Of a DNA stretch of 64,000 bases, positions 31,155-43,600 are shown piece by piece; within the stretch, counting starts at the first letter, position 1; each line of letters starts with the position of its first letter. The notes under the pieces are model-generated. The model was given only the letters and a program-made list of their open reading frames with translations, did not search any database and was not told the origin of the DNA. The position numbers were made by a program, and so were the translations under genes. This DNA is from Paratinospora sagittata (taxonomy: Eukaryota; Streptophyta; Magnoliopsida; Ranunculales; Menispermaceae): contig CM069598.1 of assembly GCA_035771175.1 (NCBI GenBank), forward strand, positions 1,677,831 through 1,741,830. Reading direction: 5' to 3'.

Positions 31155-34100
31155 ATGGCTGGGATTGATGATCATGTTGCTGTGATTGGAGATTGGATGC
31201 CTCCTAATCCCATCCCTAGGACCTTTTTCTCATCCAATTTAGTTGATGATTTCAATCCAAAATCGTTTTCGGCGATTTTAGGAGATGATGAGCGGGAGGA
31301 TCCTTTAATGGGGCCCTCTCAAAAGCTCAAAGTGGCAAATGATCTTGAAGAAGGAACAGAAAACAGTGTTTCTGATCAGCATCTCTCAGATTTAAGCTTA
31401 TTTTCCAGTCAGAAATCAAGCTGTCTTGCTGAGAGGGTGGCAGCAAGAGCTGGATTTAATGCTCCAAAGCTGAATACCACAAGGATCGGGCCTGCGACCT
31501 TATCCTCCCCTGAAGTGCGGTCACCGTATTTGATGCTTTCACCAGGTCTTAGTCCAACGGTGCTGCTGGATTCACCAGTTTTCCTTTCGAATTCTATGGT
31601 ATGTTTTGAGTATTAAAATGTTGAACTATTCATCGATTGTATCAAGCAAGTTTGATAGAAATGGAATAGTCACAGAGTGGGGTGAACCTGCCTAGTTTCT
31701 GTGCCAAGATAGCATTATTGGGTTTTTGAGCAAGTTTAAATGGTTCTAAATATCACCACCATTTTGTTATTGCTATAGTATATTGGGTCTAAAGAGTAGG
31801 TTCAGCACGACAGTTGAGATTACTCTATTATGACCTGAAGGCCACGGGTTCAAATCAAGAAACAACCTCTTCAAAATAGAGGTTAGGTTTTGTACATTGT
31901 CTCTTTCTCATACCCTGCAATAGTGAGAACCATAGGAACTAGTTACTCTATTGTGACCTAAAGGCCACGAGTTCTATGCCAGATGGTCAGATTAAAAGTT
32001 ACATAAACATCCATCACAAGTCATATTACCATTTTCTCACATGTAGCAGTTTCATTTATGTGATCTCTTGTTTTGTACAAATGTTATTGTGTAACAACAA
32101 TGTTTCATCTTCTCAACTCCACAGATTACCAGTTGGAATATTTTGGAATTGTAATATAATCTGCCAAATATCATTCAAAACTAATGTTATTCTATCTTAT
32201 TTTGCAGGCTCAGCCCTCTCCAACGACAGGAAAGTTTGTCACTTCATGTAGTAATCTAAGATCCTTAGTAACCCAAGAAAGAGATAACGATGATCTGTTT
32301 GAAGATGTTGATAACTTGTCATTTGCCTTCAAGCCTCACGTGGAATCAAGTTCCTCGTTCGTCCAGAGCGCAACAAACAAAGTAATATATACGGCATTAG
32401 TCAGCAAGATTTCTTCATATAAATCGCCAAAATTTTCACTCATTAAATTTACACTGATAAAGAACTGAAATTGAGTTAACCCGTAAAGTCAAGAAAATAA
32501 TTTCTTTTTCTTTTACTTAACTAAATGAGTATTTTCCATTTGCGTACAGGCAACCCCAGCCATCAACCCTAAGCAGTCTACCTCCAGCATTCACATAGCT
32601 TCAGACGATGCTGAAATTCAGGGCCAGAATAGAAAAGGCTTCCATTTCTTTGAAGATTTTCCCATTTCATCCGTGGAAAGAGATAACGATGCATCATTGG
32701 AGCATACAGAATTTGATAATGTCATTGCAAGAGCTGAAAATTCTGCTCCACTTGATGATCAGCAAGATGAGGAAGGAGAAGATCAGAGGAGCACTGGGGA
32801 ATTGAATTCTACAATTGTCAATGGGGCACCATCTGAAGACAGGTATAACTGGAGGAAGTATGGGCAGAAGCAAGTGAAAGGTAGCGAGTGCCCACGAAGT
32901 TATTACAAGTGCACACATCCAAATTGCCAAGTGAAGAAGAAGGTGGAGAGATCCCAAGAGGGGCACATTATAGAGATCATCTACAAGGGCGCCCACAATC
33001 ACCCCAAACCCCCTCCAAACCGCAGGTTCACCGCTGGCTCTTCTAACCTACAAAGCGATTTCCAGCTTGATACCCCAGAACACCTGGAACATACAGGTGC
33101 ACAGGCTTTGGCCGATGTTGATATGGCGTGGGAGAACTCACAGAGGGGAGCCGCTACAGGAGCTCCTGATTGGGCATATGATAATCATGAGACGACCTCA
33201 CCTGTATCGGATGGCCCTGAATCTTGTGATCCATCTACTTCCATACTGCCTCAAAAGGGTCCTCACTCTGAAGTTGCTGCTAGTAGCCTGGACGTCCCGC
33301 TGGTCCTGTCTAATGATGATGATGAGGATATGGGGCCACATGGCAGTGCATCATTGGTATGTGATGGCGAAGAAGATGAATCGGAGTCGAAAAGAAGGTT
33401 ACTACTAAATATTTCTTCAGTATGGGAATCTATGTTTTTAATACAATCTTTCGGTGTTCATAGCAGAATTTGTTATTTTTATTTTTATGTGCTGCATAAT
33501 TACAGAAAGATAGATGCAGTAGAAATGAGTGGGGCATCTAGAGCGATCCGTGAGCCAAGAGTGGTTGTCCAAACAACTAGTGAGGTAGATATTCTTGATG
33601 ATGGATATCGCTGGCGGAAGTATGGACAGAAAGTGGTCAAAGGAAATCCAAATCCAAGGTGCTAGCCTCCTAAACAAACCCATTGTTTATAATTATCCTC
33701 TCATGTTGAAATGATTGAAAATGTTATGTATCTGTAACATATATGCACACAATGGCTTGTTTCATGCAGGAGCTACTACAAATGCACGAATGCAGGTTGT
33801 ATGGTCAGAAAGCACGTAGAAAGAGCATCACATGATCTTAAATCTGTGATCACAACTTATGAGGGGAAGCATAACCATGATGTTCCTGCTGCAAGAAATA
33901 GCAGCCAAGGCAGTTCTGGGCCTTCTACTATGGTGCAATCCTCGGCTTCACAATGTCGTGTCCAAAGGCCTGATCCATCCCATGTCCAAGACAGTGTAGG
34001 AAGGTTTGACGGGCCTGTGTTACTCGGAAAACTTAGCCTACATGGAAGGCAGCAGGTAGGGCACTCACCTGGCTTCTCTTTCCGTATGAATCAGCCAGGA

Positions 34101-34316
34101 TTGGCCAATCTAACAATGGCCAGCCTCGGTCCCAATGCTGGTCAACCACAAAGTAGGCTGCTCACTTTGCCGATTAATCCGTATTTAGGACAGCAACACC
34201 AGGTGAATGAGGTTGGGTTCATGGCATTGAAAGAGGAGCCAAAGAGTGAGACTGGTCTGAACCTATCCAACAGGCCCCCAGTTTATGGCCAGATGATGAA
34301 TAGACTGCCTCTCTGA
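31155..34316 (+). CDS. WRKY2: Group I WRKY transcription factor, WRKY2 type
   Basis: Five exons (31155-31598, 32208-32381, 32550-33397, 33506-33658, 33770-34316) join in phase to 721 residues; Arabidopsis WRKY2 is similar in length. There are two WRKY domains. The N-terminal one has WRKYGQK from about residue 307, with a CX4C...HXH finger (C-PRSYYK-C ... H-N-H). The C-terminal one has WRKYGQK from about residue 525, followed by YYKCTNAGC and EGKHNHD. The second is split after NPNPR by an intron, the conserved position in group I genes. The N-terminus ([14 protein letters not shown]), the [17 protein letters not shown] block and the Ser-Pro cluster ([15 protein letters not shown]...[10 protein letters not shown]) match WRKY2/WRKY34-type proteins; such clusters are MAP-kinase targets. 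It is nuclear and should bind W-boxes. Arabidopsis WRKY2 acts in zygote and pollen polarity and ABA responses, and its neighbours there (CSN6A, RraA-like, HAP8) are also in this window. Confidence 0.93.
31800..31990 (+). mobile_element. tRNA-derived SINE fragments in WRKY intron 1
   Basis: The text 'tactctattatgacctgaag...ccacgggttcaaatc' is a typical SINE head with box B. It is followed by 'aaacaacctcttcaaaatag' and 'ggttttgtacattgtctc', a body common in plant tRNA-derived SINEs. The head recurs at about 31945-31978 (tactctattgtgacctaaag), so two partial copies lie in tandem. The orientation is that of the gene. Confidence 0.6.
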
Positions 34317-34654
34317 CCTTTACTGTAACAATGATATTTTAAAGCTTTTACATTTGTACAATACAGAAAGTTTTCAAGAATGAAATCTTTTGTGTTACTA
34401 CTCCAATGATTTGAAGTTCTGTTCAGAAGATGCTGTTCATTTACATGTTATCTCTTGGTTGTAGTTTCTGAAAACTGAAATAGAAAGAGGAGAAAGGAAG
34501 CAAATTGGAAGGAGAGGATAAAAGATGTTAACTTGGTAAATTCTATTATTAGATAAGCATCTGCATTTTTCAGTGACAAGAAATATATAAGTTGCTACAG
34601 CAAGCAAAAGGAGAAAAATTCTGAAGAAAATTTAAATGGGCTGGTTTCTTCGGG
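34317..34654. other. Tail-to-tail spacer between WRKY2 and RUG3 genes
   Basis: Only 338 bp lie between the two stop codons, so the 3' ends of the convergent genes must be close or overlap. The sequence is AT-rich, with no gene and no mobile element seen. Confidence 0.75.
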
Positions 34655-36287
34655 TCAGTTGGCGGCAACCAAGACTAGATTATGGTCGTATCCACACACA
34701 GCATGTAGAACCTGAAATCCTTGCAAAGACTCCAGCAAGATTGGTTCATCTTCATCAGCAGAACTTCCCAAACCAAGTCTGCCATTTTTGCCACACCCCC
34801 AAACCCACACTTCTCCCTCGGAAGTAAGAGCAACGGAATGAACACGCCCACCTGAGACCGACAAAGGCATCTCTCCTTCTAGCCCTTCAACCTGCATTGG
34901 CACATTATCCGGCCCCGTTCTCCCTAGCTGAGAATTCCTGTTCCACCCCCAAGTGAAAATGCCCATGCGTTCTCCTTCTGTTGCTGGAATTTGACACACT
35001 GCCAAAGAATGGCCAAGCCCCGAGGATATAGACAATGGCTTAAAGCTCATCTCAAGAGGAAGCATTTCTGATCCTTCTGTTAATCTACCCAACTGACCAT
35101 ATGTATTGCTTCCACCGCTAATTAAAATGCCTTCACCTGAAGAAAAAAAGAAAAAAAAAAATGGTAAACCAGCAAATGTGCATTAAAGGGCAATTGAGAC
35201 TTTACAAAAAAGAATGATATAGATTATCATAGAGTCAAGTCTTCTATAAAGAAGGAGGGAAGCTCACTGGAAAGAACTAAAGAATGATCAAGGCCGCAAG
35301 CCACATCAGAAACATGAAAAGCATGAGATTCTTGGAGAAGAGTAGGTTCCCAGATGATGGGCATGTCTTTTTCCTTCTCCATTTGCTCTACCACTGCCCT
35401 CTCTGCAATATCCAGCGATGAAATTGAAGCTTCTCTCGACTGTGGCGGTGCTGAATCAAGTGCTGCTCCGACCCGCCCTAATCTACCATCAGCTGAGTAA
35501 CCCCAGCCGAACAATTTACCGTCCTTGGTGCATGCCAGTGCGTGACCCCACCCAAAACATACCTGATTTTCAGAACAAACATATTAATACTCATCAAACA
35601 CGACAGAAATTGACATTAATAAGCACGAGAAATCTTCCCCTCCTTACCTTGACAATATGTTCGTGTGCAAGTGAGTGAACCCTGGAAGGAAAAGGAGATT
35701 CAAGAATTCCTTTACCAAGGCCGAGTTGGCCACGCTTGGATTTGCCCCACACCCACAAGGAACCGTCGTCCCCAATGGCTGCAGAGACAACACCAGACGC
35801 AGATACACCTCTCACTCTCACTTCATTCAACCCTTGTACCTTCTCGGGTTCGTTCCAAGAATCGCTGAAAAACAAGACAAGTGAAAAAGTTAGTAATAGA
35901 GGAATCAAATGGAGTGATTACACTTATGATTTACCTGGGGACAGAAGATGGTGATGTGCCTCTGCCCAGCTGAAATTCATAATTTCTGCCCCATGCCCAA
36001 ACCTCTCCTTCGCAAGTGACGGCGAGAGAGTGGTAGTGCCCGGCTCCGATGCTTGTGATGTTGTTGGTAGGGAGACCTGGGATTGTGGTGGGCTCGTATG
36101 CGTCTGTTCCTAGTCCAAGAGAAGAGGAGGAAAAGCCTAGTGCGCCATGGCTCCCATCTCCGAAGCTCATCACTGCCCCACCACTTGCAGAGGGTCCATT
36201 GCTGCTGCTGTTACAGTAATATCTATTACATCTCACAAGGGAAGCTTTGCCAGGCCTAGACAGGAGTAGACGCAGCATCATTCTCAT
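34655..36287 (-). CDS. RUG3: RCC1-repeat protein, RUG3 type (mitochondrial)
   Basis: Four exons on the minus strand (36287-35935, 35864-35648, 35562-35268, 35136-34655) join in phase to 448 residues. The N-terminus is Arg/Leu/Ser-rich with no acids (MRMMLRLLLSRPGKASLVRC), consistent with a mitochondrial presequence. The rest is a set of RCC1 repeats with the usual G-x-HSLAVT and W-x-WG pairs: MSFGDGSHGALG, AGHYHSLAVTCEGEVWAWG, DDGSLWVWGKSKRGQLGLG, CFGWGHALACTKDGKLFGWG, LGHSLAVC, GGRVHSVALTSEGEVWVWG and CGYDHNLVL, so about seven blades. Arabidopsis RUG3 (At5g60870) is required for splicing of mitochondrial nad2 and shares these N-terminal repeats. An in-frame GTG two codons earlier is not the start; the first ATG at 36287 is used. 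Assignment to RUG3 is by remembered similarity. Confidence 0.85.
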
Positions 36288-37654
36288 TTTCACGCACTTT
36301 GGCCCCTTCAGTCTTAATTAATAAACTTTGGAGCTGTGTTTATGTATTATGGTGTCCACGACCCCCCAACAACACCCGTTTTATGTAGTTACCTAATAAA
36401 TTCCTGGTTGGCCTGGCCAACCTCGATGATTGATATTTCTTTGGTCAATTCCCAATCGTTCGCTAGTGTATACCTCAAAAATCTATCGAATTCGCAGTTT
36501 TTTATTTTCCAGCTATCTAGGGTGAGAAGTGGCTAAGATGACATCTCCAACTCGGGTCATTAATTATTTATTTGGTTATAGAATCGAACACATAAAACTG
36601 AAAGCATCGTTAAGGTTGTGCATTTTGTCTAAGGGAAGGTTTAGAAACACCAAGCTCATATGGAGAAGCGTGCAGATTCTGATTTGTACATAAGAAAAAG
36701 TGATGCCGAAGTCATAGACACTCTACACTTAATTGAGATTCGGTCATCATTGACCAAGCATTCGTTGAAGAGGTGTTAGTTTGTTACCAATAGATACAAA
36801 ATTATTCATTTCAGGCTTGTCAAAAATATAAACTTTGGTAGAGGCTTGGCCTTGGATCTGAGGGAAAACTGTTCCTTTTCCTAAACCATATGCAGAAGGC
36901 ACCGATAGTGAATTCTTATCACGTAATCAGCCGCTGCTCTGACACAAGTCACACAACAATTCTGAACAACATTAAACCCATCCAACAAGGTGTCCTGGTG
37001 CAAAACAAAAAAACAAGTGGTCCAAAACAGTTATAGTATCATGTTTATACATGAGCAACTTCATTATGCATTCTTCTTATATAATAACTTCAAAAGCAAC
37101 AAAAATGAGGTTAAATACATGCTTCAATTTACATTCCAATCTTCCTATATTTTTCTTTTTTTTTCAATTCATTATGAGAAATGTTTTTACGACCTAAAAA
37201 TTATACCCAAAATCATACCCATATTGATATGGTGTATGATGATTGAAGAATGTTTCATTTTTCTCTTTTTTCCTGATAATGTGATAATACGGTGTATTGT
37301 CATGTCAGCTTGGATATAAATTTAAATACATATTTTGGGTCGTTTTAACACTCCTCATTCATTATTGACTTGTTCTTGCCAATCACTGTTTCCACTTTTT
37401 CCCCCCTGATGAGAACCAAATTATCAACTAAAGATGGAAGCTTTTATATGTGCAATGTGTTCCTAGTATGACGACTGCTGATGTAGTAGCTGACAGCTGA
37501 CACCAGCAGAAAACCAATCCTAGTTTAATGCTACTGGAGACTTAAAAGATGGGAGAAAGAGAGATGGAAAGCAGCATCAACCTGGCGCTCATTGATTTCA
37601 GCCAGATAATTATATCCGAAGCTTTTTGAAAATATTGTAATTTCATAGTCATTG
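36288..37654. other. Intergenic, RUG3 promoter side to CLC-f 3' end
   Basis: The 1.4 kb of AT-rich sequence hold the RUG3 5' flank and the CLC-f 3' region. Short open frames (for example 36990-37319) are Phe/Ile-rich translations of AT-rich DNA without recognisable domains. I see no mobile element. Confidence 0.65.
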
Positions 37655-40600
37655 TTATAGCCCATTTCCAGAACTGTCCTCAGAATCTTTCCTCTTATGG
37701 CGCATTGGTGATTGGTAGTCCATCTCCTCTCTGCACAGTACAAAAGAACTAATTAAGGCAAGACCAGAACGAATCGATAAGCCAAATCAGGTGAACAACA
37801 AGGGTATCAGAACTGATTGCCAAATTACGCAAAAACTATTCCGGAGACTCTCTCAGCCTCCCCACTTCTCTTTTTCCTACAACCTTCAAGTTATTAAATA
37901 TATCCTGCCTTCTTGCAAACTAGAAATTGTTTAGGTAATTCTATGGGTTCAACCTCCATCCCAATAACATCGAAGAACTAAAGAACTCTCAAACATGGCC
38001 AGGGCAAGACATAGCCTAGCTAACTGCTCATAGACCAGTTGCCCCTAGGATCTACACCAAGTAACTATTAAAAGCTATGGAGTTGACCAAGAGGAATACA
38101 ACAACTAAGGCAAGAGAAACAAATGACAGTACGTATAAGATCAATATCAACCTGAGACAATGCAAGATTTGATCATAATGTAGAAGAGCAATAACTCTGC
38201 GTTTTCGTTCCTTTTTTGAGTCCTCACAACGTCTAACAACGGGTAACTGCTTGATTCCTTTGGCCTCCATCAGCTCCTTGGCAGTCGCCAAATCAGTATC
38301 TGGATAGCATGTCAAAAGTCCACGCTCATGGCCACGATAGTGTATTCCTCTGGTGCAGATGGATGAAACAACACATGGGTTCACCTGAACAAGAAATTAA
38401 TAAAGTCCATTGATCATTGATAGAGATGAGCACATCAGCTCCTGAAACTTCAAATTTCAGTTCACCTGAAAAGGAAAGTACCATATTTCCATACTGAAAA
38501 TGCAGCATTTTCAAAAAATTATTCCTGGATGTGCAAAACCCAGCTCACATAAATTTGCAAAACTAAGAAATCCCTTTGATTTTCCAACACTAAGAAACTA
38601 ACGTATACTCTCGTATAGAACTCAATATACTGGGTTTGCACAAATATAGAACTTTTCTACTGATGTCACAACTCACAGAGAGATATAACAAAGAGATATG
38701 AGGGTTGAGGACAACCTAGACATGGGGTGCAATATGAAAGTGTTGGTGGCCAGCCCTGACATGAAGCACCAACAATGATCTTCGTGGATTCGAGCTGTAG
38801 CTTACCCGTACAAAAAATAAATTAAAATAAAATCACAAAAAACAAAAACAAAAAAAACTTCAAAAATAAACAAAAAATAATAATTGGTAATTCAAACTAA
38901 AAACCTCAATGATCACATATCTTGAATGGGCTAGCTACTCGAGACATTTCATAAATCTTTCAATTTTTCAAGTGGTTAGTGTTCATCAATCTCAGTTAAA
39001 GGGCCTAATAGCAACAAATGAAAAGTGAGACACTCAATACTATTCGAAATTTGACATAATAGAAGGTTGCTTATTTGTTAACAACTTGAAAGCTTCAACC
39101 CAAAGGTTCGAGGTTTAACTCTTGTCACTGCCTCACCCTAGGAGGTGAAGGGAATCAAAGGATCAGGAATGGGCCTGATGCCTCCCCGAGAGTGTGGTTC
39201 GGTGATGGAGCTGGTTATACGACTAATACTAACATTGTATCTCCTCAAAAAAAATAAAAATAAAATAAAATAACTTGAAAGCTTCAAGATTACATACATT
39301 CAAAGGATCTGTGTCACCATCAGAAGCAGCAATAGCATTAGACATGTTTCTGCCATGCCGTTGAATGTCCCCAAGTGTAATGATTCCCTCAAGAAGACCT
39401 TCAGCATCAACCACAAGGGCACAGTTCTGCTGGGTATCATTCATAAGTTTCATTGTATCATCCAACGTTACTGTTGGTAAAATCTTCACATAGTTTTTGG
39501 ACATAGCTTTAGACACCTAAAAGTCGAAGAACAAAAGCAATCACAGATTTCAGTCAAGATCCAAACATAAAATTGGTAAAAGCAAGAAAATGGACAATTT
39601 CTACGCCATTAACAAAAGTGAGATAAACCTTCAGATTCTCCAAAAGAGTATCTTCAGTAATTGTTTCACTATCAACAGCACCATCCAGAACACAGAGTTC
39701 TAAACTGTTTCCCTCGCCACTCTCTCTCCAAGTAGCCTCATTTTTGTCTTCCACAGGAAGAATCGAAGAATAACCTCGTGCCAAGTTTTTTGAATCAGAT
39801 TCATCACCCTCCTTAGGCTGGTTTGCAACAGAGGGAACCCATATTGCCAATCCAACAGCCCCCTGTTTGTGAAATTTACAGAAGAGAAATGGAATTTTAC
39901 AACCAGCATTAATTTTCTACTAAGCTAGGTAAGGCGACATGCAAAGTTTAAGTAGCCAAGCATATCATCGAGAAAACCTATAAGCAATCACTACAAGAGA
40001 GCCGTTCCAAGCTATTTATATATATTTGCTAGCACTGGTTACAATTGAAATACTAGATTATTTTTAAGAATAGAAATGTAGACAAAGAGGAAAATCACAT
40101 CATGCAAATTACCCCCTTCCCCTTAATTTATTCAACAAAATATTTAAATCTTGAATTTTTTTCTACTCCTTATCTCAGATAATAAAAAATTGTAAATTAA
40201 TCTAACGCCTCAAGTAAATGCCTAAACAAGTTACTATAACAAAGGATCAAAATTTGGAACTCGCTGTAAACTTTGGTCCCTTAAAATTCAGAATTAAGAA
40301 GCCCAATTGACATAAGAGAATTTTGTAAAAATTCAACATTATAGAGAAGTATAAATAATTCTATTTAAATGTTGTAAATATCCATGTTTCTCATCGATAT
40401 GCTGAAACAAGCATAAGCATAATTATATACTTAAAACTCATTAAATAATGGAATATAATATTTCAAGTAAGATTTGTAATCTCTATACTACTTGATACAT
40501 ATTGGATGAGTAACAAACTGTTGAATGACTTGAATGCTAAACATATATAAGAGATATAATAATTTATAAATTACATGTTCATTTTTATTTTAAAATAAAA

Positions 40601-43600
40601 TTTTATAAATCTTATGTTGCTTCTTTCCTCAGTGATTTTTTAGTTTTCATCCATAACATATGAAGTTGTATTTAAATCTCATACTTTTACTCTCTAAGAA
40701 TAATCTTCTTACAAATATTGAAGTTAGCATTATTTATTATTATTTTTTTACTTTGTATTTGAAAAGAATAAATACTAAAGGATTTTTGAGTTAACAAATT
40801 ATTTTGATATTTTAAGCCCCATTTGGTTCATGATTCGGATACATTTTTTGTATCTGAAATCTGAAAACACCAAAAACACGTTTAGTTCATGGATTCCAAA
40901 AACCCGTTTTTCAATTTTTTATTTATTTTTTTATTTTTTTAGTAAACAAGCTGTTTTCAGAAAAATATCATTATATGAATTTTCTCTTTTTTGAATTGTA
41001 TTCCTGTTTTTAGACTCAAACCAAACAGCCATAATTTAATTACATTTAATCAGTAATTCAATGATTAAAAAATCAATAAAGTTTAATGAGAATTTGGAGA
41101 ATTTTGTCGAATTTTCATTCCATGATTATAACATGAAAGTATATAGTATTATTTTATTTGAAACTGAAATCCAACAATCTTAGGGTCAAATTTACAAGCA
41201 AATTGGTTTGTTCTCAGTTGCTAGGAACAGCTCCAGCCATCTTTTTCCTCAATGATAAAAAGCTTAAGGTGTTCATTTGAATTATCAAAGCACATTGGAA
41301 AAACATACCATGAGTGGAAGCAGGATCCGATAATCTTTTGTCAGCTCAAAAAGCAGTAGAACTGATGTCAAGGGTACTGAACAATTTGAAGCTAATGTAG
41401 CAGCCATCCCAACCTACATCAATAAATCAAACAGGCTTACCAAAACTTTCATCGCTCAAATTCATCAGTTTGAAGCAGTCACCTATATGAATGTAAGATT
41501 TATATCCATTTTTAATTTTTTTTAATTGTTCAACCCATAGCATAAGAAGCATACCAGAGCATAGGCCTGTGGCTGGGCAACAGCGGCATTTCCTGGAATG
41601 GCTGAATTGATAAGTTCAGCAGCTAAACCACCAAACACAGCACCAACAGCAGCACCGATCATCAAGCTGGGGGCATAAAGACCACCTACAAGCCCAGAAC
41701 CCTTGCATAGAGCCGTGGCTACCACTTTGGCTCCAACAAGCTGAGTTAGAAGCCAGATTCCGGGGGCTGATGCACTCTTCCCCGTGTGAAGGATTTCTTC
41801 AACATTTGTGAAACCCCAGTAGAGTATTCCAGGGTACCTGAGAGCTATTATTCCTGCTCCTAACCCACCTAAAGCAGGGCATACAACAGGAGGAAGGCCA
41901 AATCTTTCCTTGATAAACTCAAAAGACTTGGTAAACCAAGTTACTAAGCGTGTAAAGGCTACACTTACTACTCCACATAGCATGCCTAGTATTAGGTACA
42001 GAGGCAGTTCTGCAAGGGGAAAAAGATAATGGTAAGCTAAAAGAAAAGATATGTATGCATTCATTGTAACTTCACCAAACAAAGCAACTCAAGTTTCAAA
42101 ATGTTATGCAATTGCATGCACCCAATTAAAAACTTAATTACAAATACACAAGAAGCACGAATATTAAAAGTTTAAAACATTATTCTAGAGCTGGACAGCA
42201 GCCTCAATGACTTCATAATCCAACTCAAGCAGCCTTGTAACAAGTAAATGCAGAAATAGAACATATAGAAAAATACCAATTAATGGACCATGATAATAAA
42301 CTTATTTCCTCCATTACAGAATGCATCTGAGATAGAAAAGGATAAAATACCGGCAGCAGATTTCAGTTCATACGTGGGCACTGTAAAAGCTGGCTTCTCT
42401 CCAAGTAAAACATTAGATACTGTGGATGATATAACTGATGCCAATATTATCATTGCAGTTGTAAAAGGAGGGGAGTTTTCCGCACGAAGAGGCCTCAATA
42501 CAGTTTCAATGGCAAAGAAACAACCAGCAACTGCAGCATTAAACCCTGAAACCACCCAAAAGAGGTATCAAGGATTACAATAATATAAATTAGAAAATAG
42601 GTCCCACTAATGATTTGTGCCTAAGTAAATGCACCTTCTTATATTTAGAGAATATAAGGCTTGCTCAAATAAATAATTTGACGCATTGTGCTCCCCACAT
42701 TAAATTGAGTTTACTAATTAGAAAATAAATGGGCAACAAGGAGTTATATTTCTAAGAAAAATCCCAAGTAAGTAGTTAAGGGTACAAGTCGCAATCAAGA
42801 CGAATAAGGGCCCTGGGCTCTCACCCTTGTACTTGGGCCCCAAAATAAAAGGATGACAGAAAAATTAATTTTATATTTACTAAAAACAAAAACAAAAAAT
42901 ATAAATTGTATAATTTTATAAAATAAAAAAAATTGCAAACATTTTGAACTGAAGCATTCAATGAAGGTTTAAAAGAAAAATTAAACAAAGCAGGTGATCA
43001 ACATAAACAAATAACATTATAACTATAAAGATATAACAAGAAAATTGACATCATAGGTTATAAAATTAGTTATTACTTATTACTATGAAACTCCAAACAG
43101 CAATGGCGTGTATAAAAATTAAATATTATAAGATCTAAGAAGTTTATTTTAGAAATTAAAATATAAAGTTGTAATCGGAATCATTTATTAAAAGCTTCAA
43201 GCAACAAGTTAAATTATTATAACATTCATAAAAGTGTTGTTCACCTCCTAAAGACATCAGAAAAAAAATGTTTCTAGAAGGGTGAAGTGCCGAGGCCATT
43301 AGCCCAAGGAAATTTTTTTAACTGTGCAAATCGGGCACAGACATTAGCAAGGTATAGGGACGAGGTCCAGTTAGTACACGCAAACAAACAATGAACTCAT
43401 TATATGAATAGAGAGAGTAATTTCAAAAGATTTTCTCTTATTCTTTTTTTTCACACTAATCAAAACTCCCACATGTATGTCCTATAACCATTATAAGAAA
43501 TACACTACTTAAAATTTTTCTTCCCAATATTAGTGCTTTGGGAAGCAGTCCTTTGCCATAACTACTACATTCAGTCTAAAAATAATTCACTTTGCAAGAA

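Noticed and set aside
33398..33505. Reading through intron 3 of the WRKY gene (the frame stays open to 33665)
   Set aside because: The insert ([16 protein letters not shown]...) is absent from WRKY proteins, has a proper donor (AAG|GTTACT) and acceptor (TTACAG), and removing it restores R-K-I-D-A-V-E-M before the second WRKY domain.
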